A stretch of DNA of 15,128 nucleotides from Phycisphaerales bacterium (GCA_028288875.1 JAQGHK010000686.1:1-15128); one strand, 5' to 3'. Positions 1 through 8,275 are shown, counted from the first letter of the stretch. Notes: a model not told the origin generated them from the letters alone. Made by a program: numbers and translations.

Positions 1-2341
1 GGCCGATCGAGTCTGGGGGATCGAACAGCACCTCCACGCGAACGTCAGCGGTGGAAAGGCTTCCGAGCTGAACAACCGCTTCAACCGTCACAATTGACCC
101 GACGCAGGCCAGTCCGTCGTCGCCCACTCGGACCGCCTGCACAGAAACGCCGCCCCACGCCTCGCGGAGTCGATCCTTTTCGTGGGCCAACGCCGCGGCC
201 GGCTTAAACCCGTCGGCGGCCAGCACCTTGCCGCGGCGAACGGCCGGGCTGTAGAGACGTTCCGCGTACTCACTGACCATGCGCTGCGTGGAAAAGACCG
301 GGGCGACCTTCGTGAAGTTCGTCCGCATCTTGGACATCCAGGCGGCCGGGATGCCGTCGGGGCCGCGATTATAGAATGCGGGCGCGACTTCGTGCTCAAG
401 CAGGTCGTACAGCGCGTCAGCTTCTAGGCGGTCCTGTGCATCGGCATCGGGCAGACTGTCGCCGTCGCCAATCGCCCAGCCGGCGTCGGGCGCGTCGGCG
501 TACGCCTCAACCCACCAGCCGTCCAGAATGGACAGATTCGGGATGCCGTTGGCCGCGGCCTTCATGCCGCTGGTGCCGCTGGCCTCGTGCGGACGACGCG
601 GCGTGTTCAGCCAGACATCGACCCCCTGAACCAAGTGCCGGGCGATTTCCATGTCGTAATTATCGAGGAACACCATCCGTTCGCGCACGGCCTCGCCGTG
701 GGTGAACTGGCTGATGGCCTGAATCAGGTTCTTCCCTTCCTCGTCGGCCGGGTGAGCTTTGCCGGCGAAGACGAATTGGATCGGTCGTTCGGGGTGATTG
801 ATCAGTTTCTGCAGCCGTTCCGGGTCTCGCAAAATCAGCGTGCCGCGCTTGTACGTGGCGAACCGGCGGGCAAAACCGATCGTCAGCACGTTCGGGTCCA
901 GCAGGCGATCCAAAACCGTCACCGGCACGTGCGCCTTCATCGCGGCCTGCCGGCGGGCGAGCAGGCGAACGTATGTGATCATGCGTTCACGGGCGGCCGT
1001 CCGGATTTTCCAGAGCTCGGCGTCTGGCAGCGCGGCGATGCGCGAAAAATCTGGCGGATTGGCTTCGCCGAGTAAGGCTTCAAGATCCTGATTAATCCAC
1101 GTGCGCGTGTGAATGCCATTGGTGACGCTGGTGATCGGCACGTCGTCGGCAGGCACGCCGGGCCAGACGGGGTTCCACATGTGGCGGGAAACGTCGCCGT
1201 GCAGCGCGCTGACGCCGTTGCAGGTATCGGCCAGGCGAATCGCAAGAACCGCCATCGAGAAGCCCTGCTTGCGGTCGCCGACGTCTTCGCGGCCGAGCGC
1301 CAGGAAGCCGTCCTCGTCCAGCTTCAGGCTCGTCCAGTAATGATTGAAGTGGCGGAAAATCAGGTCGGGCGTGAAGCGATCAATGCCGGCCGGCACGGGT
1401 GTGTGCGTGGTGAAGATATTTGTCGCCATCACGTGCTGGCGGGCTTCGTCGAAGGTGTGGCCGGTCGCTTCGATATGCGTTCGAATTCGCTCAAGCGCAA
1501 GGAAAGCGCTGTGACCTTCGTTCATGTGGAAGATGTCGGGCGTCACGCCGAGCGCCTTCAAGGCGCGAACGCCGCCGATGCCGAGGACGATTTCCTGGCG
1601 GATCCGGGTATCGCTACCGACGCCGTACAACCTGGCCGTGAGCCGGCGATCGTCCGGGCTGTTGGCTGGCACGTCCGTATCGAGCAGATACAGCGGCACT
1701 CGGCCAATGTTCGCCTTCCAAACCTGGCAGACGACGCGCGTACCCCAGTCGACTTCCACCTGCACCGGTTTGCCGTCTAGCCCGGTCGCCAGCTCAACAG
1801 CTAAATCGGCGAAGTCATGCTCGGGGAAATCTTCCTGCTGCCGGCCGTCGGCAGCCAAGTGCTGTTCGAAATAGCCATTGCGGTAAAGGAGGCCGACGGC
1901 GATCAACGGGAGGCCGAGATCGCTGGCGGCTTTCAGGTGATCGCCAGCCAAAACGCCTAAACCGCCGGAATAGATCGGCAGCGATTCGTGAACGCCGAAC
2001 TCAGCCGAAAAATAGGCTACCGAGCCGCCGGTCGTGTCGCCGGGAAACGATTTCGGCCGGGCAAGGTCGGCATTCATTTTCGCCAACTGCTCGTTTAACG
2101 CCGACACGTACTCTGAATCCTTGGCGGCAGCATCCAGGCGAGACTGATCAATTTCCCGAAGCAGCCGCACCGGGTTCCGTCCCACTTTTCGCCACAGGAC
2201 CTCGTCTAGTTTCACGAACAGCGCCCGCACGGCCGGGTGCCAGGTCCACCAGAAGTTCCGCGATAACGCGTCGAGCGGACGCAGAACTTCGGGAAGGTTC
2301 GGCGTGACACGGAGCGTCTGGATGCTGGAGAAGTTCGACAT
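1..2341 (-). CDS. glgP: Alpha-glucan (glycogen) phosphorylase, C-terminus cut by window edge
   Basis: The product should release glucose-1-phosphate from glycogen or maltodextrin by phosphorolysis with pyridoxal phosphate, in the cytoplasm. I read about 780 codons on the minus strand. Residues ~10-110 (LRPLDALSRNFWWTWHP) match the DUF3417 domain found at the N-terminus of the short, TIGR02094-type phosphorylases. A glycine-rich GGLGVLAGDHLKAASDLG follows at residue 126. Further on come FHMNEGHSAFL, TTHTPVPAGIDRF and SVTNGIHTRTW, and then EASGTSGMKAA, whose Lys594 is the expected PLP-binding lysine. The ATG at 2341 has GAGGAA five bases upstream, counted from GAGG. The unrecognised gene at 2367-2900 ends 25 bp upstream on the same strand, so the two are probably cotranscribed. 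The frame is intact up to the edge. Family assignment is secure; the preferred glucan length cannot be read from sequence. Confidence 0.95.
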   Translation of the reverse strand, partial: MSNFSSIQTLRVTPNLPEVLRPLDALSRNFWWTWHPAVRALFVKLDEVLWRKVGRNPVRLLREIDQSRLDAAAKDSEYVSALNEQLAKMNADLARPKSFPGDTTGGSVAYFSAEFGVHESLPIYSGGLGVLAGDHLKAASDLGLPLIAVGLLYRNGYFEQHLAADGRQQEDFPEHDFADLAVELATGLDGKPVQVEVDWGTRVVCQVWKANIGRVPLYLLDTDVPANSPDDRRLTARLYGVGSDTRIRQEIVLGIGGVRALKALGVTPDIFHMNEGHSAFLALERIRTHIEATGHTFDEARQHVMATNIFTTHTPVPAGIDRFTPDLIFRHFNHYWTSLKLDEDGFLALGREDVGDRKQGFSMAVLAIRLADTCNGVSALHGDVSRHMWNPVWPGVPADDVPITSVTNGIHTRTWINQDLEALLGEANPPDFSRIAALPDAELWKIRTAARERMITYVRLLARRQAAMKAHVPVTVLDRLLDPNVLTIGFARRFATYKRGTLILRDPERLQKLINHPERPIQFVFAGKAHPADEEGKNLIQAISQFTHGEAVRERMVFLDNYDMEIARHLVQGVDVWLNTPRRPHEASGTSGMKAAANGIPNLSILDGWWVEAYADAPDAGWAIGDGDSLPDADAQDRLEADALYDLLEHEVAPAFYNRGPDGIPAAWMSKMRTNFTKVAPVFSTQRMVSEYAERLYSPAVRRGKVLAADGFKPAAALAHEKDRLREAWGGVSVQAVRVGDDGLACVGSIVTVEAVVQLGSLSTADVRVEVLFDPPDSIG

Positions 2342-2366
2342 CGGTTCCTCGCACGAGCCGAACGCC

Positions 2367-2900
2367 TCAGGCCGTCGGCTCAGTTCGTTTGTAGTAAAAT
2401 TGGGAGTCCTGGGCCCGCTGGGCGACCAAGTGCAGGGTAAACGGGTATTTCAGCTTTCCCGCGATGTAAAATTCAATGATGCGATGCCCGTGCCGGGCCT
2501 GACGTTCAATGTTCGCATCGACTTGATCGGTCAGTTCCGCAGGGATCAGCTTCTGGCGGTCGTAGTCCCAGTGCGGGTCAATCCGCAGCAATAAATGGGC
2601 TTCCGACCAGTCAATCGGGTAGCCCAGAACGTGCCCCGAGCCGGTGTCTGGGGTGTAAAACCAGAAGCACATAAAGCGGTCTTTCCGGGCCGTCCCGGTG
2701 GCGTCGGCGGCACCGGTAATCAACTTGGCATGGCTGGTTCGGATGGCCTGGCCGGCTAAAGGTTTGGCGACCCAGACTTTGCGGTCCTGGCAGTCGTATA
2801 ATCCGACGTGCGGGTAGCTGCCCGTAAATTTGTCGGTGCAGAGCTTGGAAGAGACCGTGGGCCCGGCCTTGGCGGCGGTGTTTTTTCCGAATCCGAACAC
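2367..2900 (-). CDS. Hypothetical protein, ~177 aa, upstream of glgP
   Basis: I do not recognise this protein. It starts MFGFGKNTAAKAGP and is mixed in composition, rich in aromatic residues and His (FMCFWFYTPDTG, RIDPHWDYDRQKLIP), and ends QFYYKRTEPTA. No signal peptide, long membrane segment or known catalytic motif is visible. Codon use looks like that of a real gene, whereas the overlapping frames give arginine-rich junk. The GTG at 2900 is my preferred start; an in-frame TTG at 2909 would add three residues. Neither has a clear ribosome binding site. It ends 25 bp before the phosphorylase start on the same strand, so a link with glucan metabolism is possible but rests on position only. 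It diverges from the secretion-ATPase-like gene at 3026. Confidence 0.7.
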   Translation of the reverse strand: MFGFGKNTAAKAGPTVSSKLCTDKFTGSYPHVGLYDCQDRKVWVAKPLAGQAIRTSHAKLITGAADATGTARKDRFMCFWFYTPDTGSGHVLGYPIDWSEAHLLLRIDPHWDYDRQKLIPAELTDQVDANIERQARHGHRIIEFYIAGKLKYPFTLHLVAQRAQDSQFYYKRTEPTA

Positions 2901-2955
2901 GCGGCACAAAGGATAGCCGGTTGCGGATTGCCTGTCGCGAGCCGTGTTGCATGCC

Positions 2956-2983
2956 TTTAGCTTTCCGCACCGATCGATACAAT
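2956..2983 (+). promoter_or_regulatory. Weak candidate promoter for the gene at 3026
   Basis: A good -10-like TACAAT at 2978-2983 lies 42 bp before the start codon, with a poor -35-like TTTAGC at 2956-2961 and a 16-bp spacer. The -10 sits inside a short inverted repeat, TCGAT-ACA-ATCGA (2974-2986), that could be an operator or chance. The 2901-3025 gap separates divergent genes and must hold both promoters. I found no convincing one for the minus strand. Confidence 0.25.
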
Positions 2984-3025
2984 CGAAATGCTGCCGCCAC
3001 TGGCAGGCTGGCGTAAGGAGTCTGG

Positions 3026-4702
3026 ATGATCGTGTTGCCCCCCGCCGTCGTTGAACTCGGCGGTTATATCAATGGCTTTAAGCTGTTGCCGTTCGCTCTG
3101 ATTTCGCTCGTCTGGCTGCGCCTCATGACTTGGGCGGATAAGGACGCGGAGGATGCCCGGCTTCCGCGGCAGACCACGAATCTAATCCACCTCGGCCTGT
3201 GGATCGTCGGCATCGGGCTTGGCCTGGTCATGCCGCTCTATATCGCTGCCGTGGCGATCTTCATCGTCTTCTTTGCGATCGACGTCGCGATTTATCTGTC
3301 GATGCGGAAGAAATCGGTGGGGTTGGCCGACCTCAGCAAGCAGTTCGCCGATTGGCGGAAGAATATTGGCAAGAAGGAAAAGATCGTCTCCGCGAGCGAG
3401 CACGCCGTGGTGCTGATCGACAAGGGCGGCAAGCCGCTCCAGCCGCCGACCGATGATAATCCGCAACGCCCCGCGTTCGACGCGATCCAGTCGATCCTGT
3501 CGCAGCCGCTCCGCTATAACGCCCGCCGCATCGACCTCCGCCCGACCGACGGCGGCTCGGTCGTCCGTTACACCGTCGACGGTGTGACGATGGAAGGGAA
3601 GTCGGTTCCGAAGGAAGCCGCTACCGCCGCCATCGAGCTGATGAAGCAGATGGCCGGTCTTGATCCGGCCGATAAGCGTAAACCGCAAACCGGCAAGATG
3701 AAGATCACCACCGAAACCGCCAGGCACGAGGCCGAGATTTACACGGCCGGCAGCACCAGCGGCGAGATGATGCGGATCACCCTCGATTTCAAAAAGCTAT
3801 ACGACTTCCGCGTCGACGGCTTGGGCTTTCTGTCCGATCAGAACAAGACCATCCTGGAAACCGTCGCCGAGCCCGGCGGCATTGTGCTGTTGACGGCCCC
3901 CGACGGGCAGGGTCAGACCAACCTCGCCTACGCGATGTTGAAGCAGCACGACGCGTTCCTGTCGAACATTCAGACCCTGGAACGCGATCCGCCGATCGAG
4001 CTCGAAGGCATCACCCAGAACAAGCTGGCCGCCAACGCCGGCACGGGTGAAGAAACCAAGCAGATCGATTGGATGATCAGCCAGCAGCCGGACGTGATCT
4101 TCCTCGACCGCTGCGATGACCCCCGCACGGCCATTGATTTGGCCAAGTACTGCACGGACGGCCACCGCGGCTATGTCGCCATGCGGGCAGCCAACACGTT
4201 TGACGCCCTTGCCCAGTGGCGCAAGCTCATCGGCGATGACAAGCTCGCGATCGACAGCCTGAAGCTGGTCGTCGCCGAGCGACTCGTCCGCACACTGTGC
4301 GAAGCCTGCAAGGTGGCGTACACGCCGGAGCCTGAAGCGCTCAAGAAGATGAACATGTCGCCCGAGCGGGTGACCAAGCTCTTCCAGCCGCGCAAAGAGC
4401 CGATGCGCGACCAGAAAGGCAACGAAATCATCTGCCAGTTCTGCCAAGGCTTGGCCTACAAGGGCCGGACCGGCGTGTTCGAACTGTTCAAGATCGACGA
4501 CGAAGTTCGCGCAGCCGTGCAGGCCGGCGGGACGGTCAACCAGTTCAAGGGCCTCTTCCGCAAGCAGAAGCAACGCTATCTGCAGGAAGCCGCCCTGGCC
4601 CGCGTGGAAAAAGGCGACACGAGCGTCGAAGAAGTGCTCCGCGTGCTGCGTGGGCCATCAAGTTCGTCCTCCACGCGTTCGTCGAGCGCGGCATTGGCCT
4701 AG
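3026..4702 (+). CDS. Membrane-anchored GspE/PilB-like protein with degenerate nucleotide site
   Basis: A homologue of the type II secretion/type IV pilus assembly ATPases, 558 aa. The ATG at 3026 follows AAGGAG by 5 bp. Residues 19-35, 53-70 and 71-92 are hydrophobic and probably span the membrane, which is unusual for a normally soluble ATPase. The GspE N2-like region is recognisable at ~145-250 (RRIDLRPTDGGSVVRYTVDG, MAGLDPADKRKPQTGKM). The Walker A position reads APDGQGQT (291-298) in place of GPTGSGKT, so the lysine is Gln297. Walker B reads PDVIFLDRCDDPRTA (355-369) with Arg362 where the family has Glu. The His-box His is Arg387. The zinc-binding tetracysteine is kept (C425, C428, C470, C473), followed by YKGRTGVFELF. 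The tail is Ser-rich. It is probably a non-hydrolysing scaffold or regulator; the pilus/secretion link is by homology only. Confidence 0.85.
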   Translation: MIVLPPAVVELGGYINGFKLLPFALISLVWLRLMTWADKDAEDARLPRQTTNLIHLGLWIVGIGLGLVMPLYIAAVAIFIVFFAIDVAIYLSMRKKSVGLADLSKQFADWRKNIGKKEKIVSASEHAVVLIDKGGKPLQPPTDDNPQRPAFDAIQSILSQPLRYNARRIDLRPTDGGSVVRYTVDGVTMEGKSVPKEAATAAIELMKQMAGLDPADKRKPQTGKMKITTETARHEAEIYTAGSTSGEMMRITLDFKKLYDFRVDGLGFLSDQNKTILETVAEPGGIVLLTAPDGQGQTNLAYAMLKQHDAFLSNIQTLERDPPIELEGITQNKLAANAGTGEETKQIDWMISQQPDVIFLDRCDDPRTAIDLAKYCTDGHRGYVAMRAANTFDALAQWRKLIGDDKLAIDSLKLVVAERLVRTLCEACKVAYTPEPEALKKMNMSPERVTKLFQPRKEPMRDQKGNEIICQFCQGLAYKGRTGVFELFKIDDEVRAAVQAGGTVNQFKGLFRKQKQRYLQEAALARVEKGDTSVEEVLRVLRGPSSSSSTRSSSAALA

Positions 4703-4729
4703 AGACGGCACCTAACCGAATTGCCGTCT
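4703..4729 (+). promoter_or_regulatory. Intercistronic stem-loop
   Basis: A perfect 8-bp inverted repeat (AGACGGCA at 4703-4710, TGCCGTCT at 4722-4729) with an 11-nt loop begins at the base after the TAG stop of the GspE-like gene. No U-run follows directly; CTTTTTCG appears about 15 bp later. It could be an mRNA-stabilising hairpin or a weak attenuator before the gene at 4763. Confidence 0.35.
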
Positions 4730-4762
4730 GATTCGTAAACGACTTTTTCGCCGGGCACTGCC

Positions 4763-6001
4763 ATGATCCTTTCCATCGCCGTCATCCTCATCGTCGTGGG
4801 CCTCACCTACATGCATTTTCTGCAGGGTGCGTTCACCAGCGCGATTTCGTTCACCTGCGCATTGGCCGCCACGCTGGTCGCGTTCGGCTATTACGAAAAC
4901 GTCGTCAACCTGATGGCCCAGAGCGGCTTTGCCGACTATGCGGCCGGCATGTCGCTCATCCTGTTGTTTACAATCACTTACGCCGTCCTGCGCGTGCTGG
5001 CGGATATGCTCGTACCCGGGAATATTTCTCTGCAGCTGTATGTCGAGAAAGTCGGCGCGGCGCTCTTCGGGGTCCTTGCCGCGATGATGGCGGCGGGCAC
5101 GTTCGCCATCGCGCTTCAACTGATGCCATTCGGCCCCACGATCTGGGGCTACGCGCCGTACGAAGTGCGTGACCGCGACGTCCGCGTTCCGTCGGCGCTG
5201 GTGGGTCGCAATCGCGCATCAGACGCGTTCGTGTTCGAAGAGTCGGCCGCCGATAAATTCGATGCGGCTCCTTCCTCACTGCTTCTGCCGGCCGACGGGC
5301 TGGTGTTGTCGCTTGTAAAGCTCACCAGCGATGGCTCGTTCGCTGGCGGCCAGTCGTTCGCGACGGTCCACCCCGACCTGCCAACGGAAGCCTTCAAGAG
5401 CCGCCTTGGCGCTGAGCACAGCGGCAAGCACGTGATCTTCAATACGACCAAGACCACCGCCGCGACGCTCGAAGGAATGTACACCCTTCCGTCAGTTCCA
5501 ACCTTCCTCGACACCGAAGTCGCCGAAATCCGTCCGGCCAACGCCAACCTGACCTACAAGCTGGCGGCCAATGACCGGCTGGTGGTTCTCCGCGTCACTT
5601 TCGGCGAACCGCCGGCTGATAAGGACGGCGCTGTCCGCCTCACACCTGCAGCTGCCCGCCTGGTGATCAACGGCGAGACATATCACCCGATCGGCACGAT
5701 GGAAGGCGCCTCGTTTATCGGCCTTACTCGCGTGGACGATGTCATCACCGTGACCCCAGCTGGCGGTAACCGCGAGGCGGATCTGGTTTATGCCTTGCCG
5801 AAAGCCACGGCCGACGCCCTCAGCAAGCCGGCGACCGATGAAACCGCTGTCCGTTTCGTCGAATTCAAGCTGTTCGGCCGAATCGATCTCACCGACAAGA
5901 AAACCGCCCCTTATCCCGCCGCAAGCAAGGGCGGCAAGGTGGCCCGCAAGCCGAGCAGCCCGCTGGGTGTCGCGACGAAAACCACGCCGGCCACACCGTA
6001 A
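4763..6001 (+). CDS. CvpA-like membrane protein with large C-terminal domain
   Basis: A 412-aa protein. The first ~125 residues carry four hydrophobic segments (about 1-20, 24-42, 58-82, 94-121) with the layout of the CvpA/colicin V production family, including a charged turn after the third helix (VLADMLVPG). CvpA proteins are usually ~160 aa; here about 290 more residues follow. I do not recognise that part. It looks beta-rich and soluble (NDRLVVLRVTFGEPP, ARLVINGETYHPIGTMEG) and ends in a basic, Pro/Thr-rich tail. It begins 60 bp after the GspE-like gene on the same strand, so cotranscription is likely. The ATG at 4763 has no clear Shine-Dalgarno. The CvpA assignment rests on topology and general resemblance; the function of the whole protein is unknown. 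Confidence 0.7.
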   Translation: MILSIAVILIVVGLTYMHFLQGAFTSAISFTCALAATLVAFGYYENVVNLMAQSGFADYAAGMSLILLFTITYAVLRVLADMLVPGNISLQLYVEKVGAALFGVLAAMMAAGTFAIALQLMPFGPTIWGYAPYEVRDRDVRVPSALVGRNRASDAFVFEESAADKFDAAPSSLLLPADGLVLSLVKLTSDGSFAGGQSFATVHPDLPTEAFKSRLGAEHSGKHVIFNTTKTTAATLEGMYTLPSVPTFLDTEVAEIRPANANLTYKLAANDRLVVLRVTFGEPPADKDGAVRLTPAAARLVINGETYHPIGTMEGASFIGLTRVDDVITVTPAGGNREADLVYALPKATADALSKPATDETAVRFVEFKLFGRIDLTDKKTAPYPAASKGGKVARKPSSPLGVATKTTPATP

Positions 6002-6026
6002 TCCTTCGATGAACCCGTAACGCACA

Positions 6027-6060
6027 ATGGCCCCGGTTTGGTTTTCCAAACCGGGGCCAT
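6027..6060. terminator. Bidirectional stem-loop terminator between convergent genes
   Basis: A perfect 15-bp inverted repeat (arms 6027-6041 and 6046-6060) with a TTTT loop lies between the stops of the convergent genes ending at 6001 and 6095. CTTGTTTA follows on the plus strand and a weaker T-containing stretch on the minus strand. The U-tract is poor, but stem strength and position make a shared terminator the best reading. Confidence 0.8.
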
Positions 6061-6094
6061 CTTGTTTACTGAGCTAAACGCTTCGGACGGCGGC

Positions 6095-8242
6095 CTACTG
6101 ACCCAGCGGCGAAGGAAGGCCCGCTTTTTCAAACTCCGATGGCACCGCTGCCATCGCGACGAAGTCGACATGGCCGTCGAAGTAGAGCACGTTAATGCCG
6201 TCGGTCAGACCGGTCGGCTTTTCATAGGCCACGATGTGGTCCGCATTCTCAACCGTCGTTTTGCCCGCACCGACGTAGACATAATCCCGCTGCTCGTTCG
6301 CCCAGGCGCCATAAAAATCGGTCGCGTTCGCTCCTGCAGGCGGCACCGGTCGCGGCGTGCCTGTCCGTGGGTTGATGAACACATCGACCGTAATCTCTTG
6401 CGAATGCAGCAACGCGCTAAAGTCCGGCGGCATTTTGTCCTTGTTCGTATTGGCGTACATCATGGACGCCAAGCCGATCTGCCGGAGGTTGGACGAACTT
6501 TTGATTCGATTCGCCATCTCGCGGGAGCGATTGAGCGACGGCAACAGGATGCTGGCCATCATCGGGGCATTGGTGAGGTACAGGTTCGCGATCGAAAGCT
6601 GTGCCATCGTCTCGGCCCCGGGAAACGGCGAGCGGTTACGCACGTGAATGCCGCCATCATCTGCCCAGATAGAACCTGATGCCGGCCCGGCCTGTGCCTG
6701 AAACGCGGCCAGCGTGGGGAAAACTGGCTCGGGTGCGGCCGCGAGGAACACGTCGGACAGACCAAGCACCGTGCGGCTACCAAGTAGCGCCAGCCCGTAC
6801 CCCTCGCTAAGCGTCGCCTTTACGTCGGTGTACGAGATAGCCAGTGGCTGATGGCCGCCATTAACTTTGGCGATGGCGGTGAAGACGGCGTTGTCGGTGA
6901 TCGGTGCCCCGCCGTAGCGGGCCGCGGCAATGACGGTTTGCGGGTAGGCGCCCAGGAAGAGGTAACCGTCCTTGATCGTCCACGCCGGCGAGAGCGCAGG
7001 TGTCGCGGCATAAAAAACGCTGAGGTCGCCGACTTTGGTCATCCGGCCGGCGACCGTGATGTTCTTGTCCTTGATGAGGTTCTTCGCCGAGTTTGAAAGA
7101 AAGATCGACAACGCCGACAACGCCTGCTTCGCCTTGGCAGGGTTGGCGAGTTTGTTCACGACGACCGCGCCGATCGCCCCCGTGCCGCCGACTTCGGGCG
7201 ACGTGTAGGCGGCCCATTGATCGCCGAGGCTGGCGAGCAGGTCGTCCTGCAGGTTTTTCCCAATCGCCATGGTCGCGCCGCCAATGGCCTTATCGATAAT
7301 GTCACCTGCGGCCGCGTCGGTTTCGTTGGCCACGTCGCGGATCGTTTTCAGAGCCGTGTTGGGATTGAGACGCAGCACGGTCACCGTGTTGGCGGATGCG
7401 GGAACGTGCTTCAACAAATCGGCATCCAACGGCGTGGTCGCGGTCACGGCCAGCAGACCTTTGCGCGGAGCGGGCGCATCGAGATAGGCATCGATCTGCC
7501 ATTCCTTGTCCGCAAAGCCCGCCGCCGACACATAAGAGTTCACACCGGCAAGCCCACTGGCCTCGATGAAGCGGCGGTAGCGTTCGGTATTTTCAGGCGG
7601 CGCTTCTTTTTCAATGATGGAGTCAGCCAGTTCGCGGGCGGCCTTCACATTGATGAACATCACAGTGCTCGGGTCGGCCACGCATTGAGCGAGACCTTTC
7701 TTGAAATCGGCTTGCTGATCCAGCCCACCCTCGACGGCGGCGTCGGCCGCGTAGCCGAAGACCAATCCCACGCTGTCGCCCGGCGTCACCACGCGCGGCT
7801 GCGCCTGCTGCGGGACGAAAGCGACCAGTTGCTGCAGCGTCTGTGTGAGTTCCTTCGTATCCGCGCCGGCACGGCAAAGGATGCCGCCCCGCGCATGGCC
7901 GTCCTCAAAGCCCACGAATGCCGCGGACGGCTTGCGAATGAATTGCCGGACGGCAGCGGCAATACCACGGTACGAGCCGCCATCGCGCGGATTGAGGCGC
8001 TCGGCCGCGGCGCCGGCGGCGGGGATCGTCTCATCGATCAATCGGCCGACCTGCGAATCCTTTACGATCGATTCCCACTTCGATCCGGCAAAGCCAGGCC
8101 CCGGGTCCGTCGTGCCGCGCCACCCGAAATAGACCAGTGAATCCGCCGGGACCAAATCACTGAACGCCGAATTACCGGGCGATTGGGCAAACGCGCCGCT
8201 GGTGAGCACCAGGGTCGCAAGGCAAGTCAGACGAACGCGCAC
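6095..8242 (-). CDS. Sec-exported protein with C-terminal headless pseudopilin-like segment
   Basis: A 715-aa protein with a clear signal peptide (MRVRLTCLATLVLTSGAFA, cleavage about residue 19-20). Residues ~20-550 form a large extracytoplasmic region opening NSAFSDLVPADSLVYFGWRG, with weak resemblance to DUF3352-type planctomycete proteins; I cannot assign a function. From ~560 the sequence switches to a type II pseudopilin pattern: ASILLPSLNRSREMANRI, then SSSNLRQIGLASMMYANTNK, and near the end NVLYFDGHVDFV (DGH at 689-691). These are hallmarks of the pseudopilins expanded in Planctomycetota, but the N-terminal FTLVELL helix and prepilin cleavage site are absent. The GTG start at 8242 is supported by a strong AAGGAGG. 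It lies 33 bp downstream of mnmE on the same strand and converges on the CvpA-like gene. Confidence 0.8.
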   Translation of the reverse strand: MRVRLTCLATLVLTSGAFAQSPGNSAFSDLVPADSLVYFGWRGTTDPGPGFAGSKWESIVKDSQVGRLIDETIPAAGAAAERLNPRDGGSYRGIAAAVRQFIRKPSAAFVGFEDGHARGGILCRAGADTKELTQTLQQLVAFVPQQAQPRVVTPGDSVGLVFGYAADAAVEGGLDQQADFKKGLAQCVADPSTVMFINVKAARELADSIIEKEAPPENTERYRRFIEASGLAGVNSYVSAAGFADKEWQIDAYLDAPAPRKGLLAVTATTPLDADLLKHVPASANTVTVLRLNPNTALKTIRDVANETDAAAGDIIDKAIGGATMAIGKNLQDDLLASLGDQWAAYTSPEVGGTGAIGAVVVNKLANPAKAKQALSALSIFLSNSAKNLIKDKNITVAGRMTKVGDLSVFYAATPALSPAWTIKDGYLFLGAYPQTVIAAARYGGAPITDNAVFTAIAKVNGGHQPLAISYTDVKATLSEGYGLALLGSRTVLGLSDVFLAAAPEPVFPTLAAFQAQAGPASGSIWADDGGIHVRNRSPFPGAETMAQLSIANLYLTNAPMMASILLPSLNRSREMANRIKSSSNLRQIGLASMMYANTNKDKMPPDFSALLHSQEITVDVFINPRTGTPRPVPPAGANATDFYGAWANEQRDYVYVGAGKTTVENADHIVAYEKPTGLTDGINVLYFDGHVDFVAMAAVPSEFEKAGLPSPLGQ

Positions 8243-8247
8243 GCGGG

Positions 8248-8254
8248 CCTCCTT
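8248..8254 (-). promoter_or_regulatory. Strong Shine-Dalgarno fixing the GTG start at 8242
   Basis: On the minus strand AAGGAGG is followed by five bases and then GTG. This is the best ribosome binding site in the window and settles a non-ATG start. Confidence 0.8.
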
Positions 8255-8275
8255 GAAAGTGGCCTGCGTTATACC

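Noticed and set aside
1109..1780. 223-codon plus-strand open frame
   Set aside because: Antisense to the glycogen phosphorylase, whose conserved motifs run through this region.
2611..3000. 129-codon minus-strand frame overlapping the hypothetical gene
   Set aside because: Arginine-rich out-of-frame translation of the hypothetical gene and the divergent intergenic region; no start signals.
3797..4573. 258-codon minus-strand open frame
   Set aside because: Antisense to the GspE-like gene across its recognisable zinc and core motifs.
3026..4702. Pseudogene interpretation of the GspE-like gene
   Set aside because: The frame is uninterrupted, has a good ribosome binding site, and keeps zinc cysteines and fold motifs while changing only nucleotide-site residues; this fits selection rather than decay.
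7217..8140. 307-codon plus-strand open frame
   Set aside because: Antisense to the secreted pseudopilin-fusion gene, which has a signal peptide and a strong ribosome binding site.
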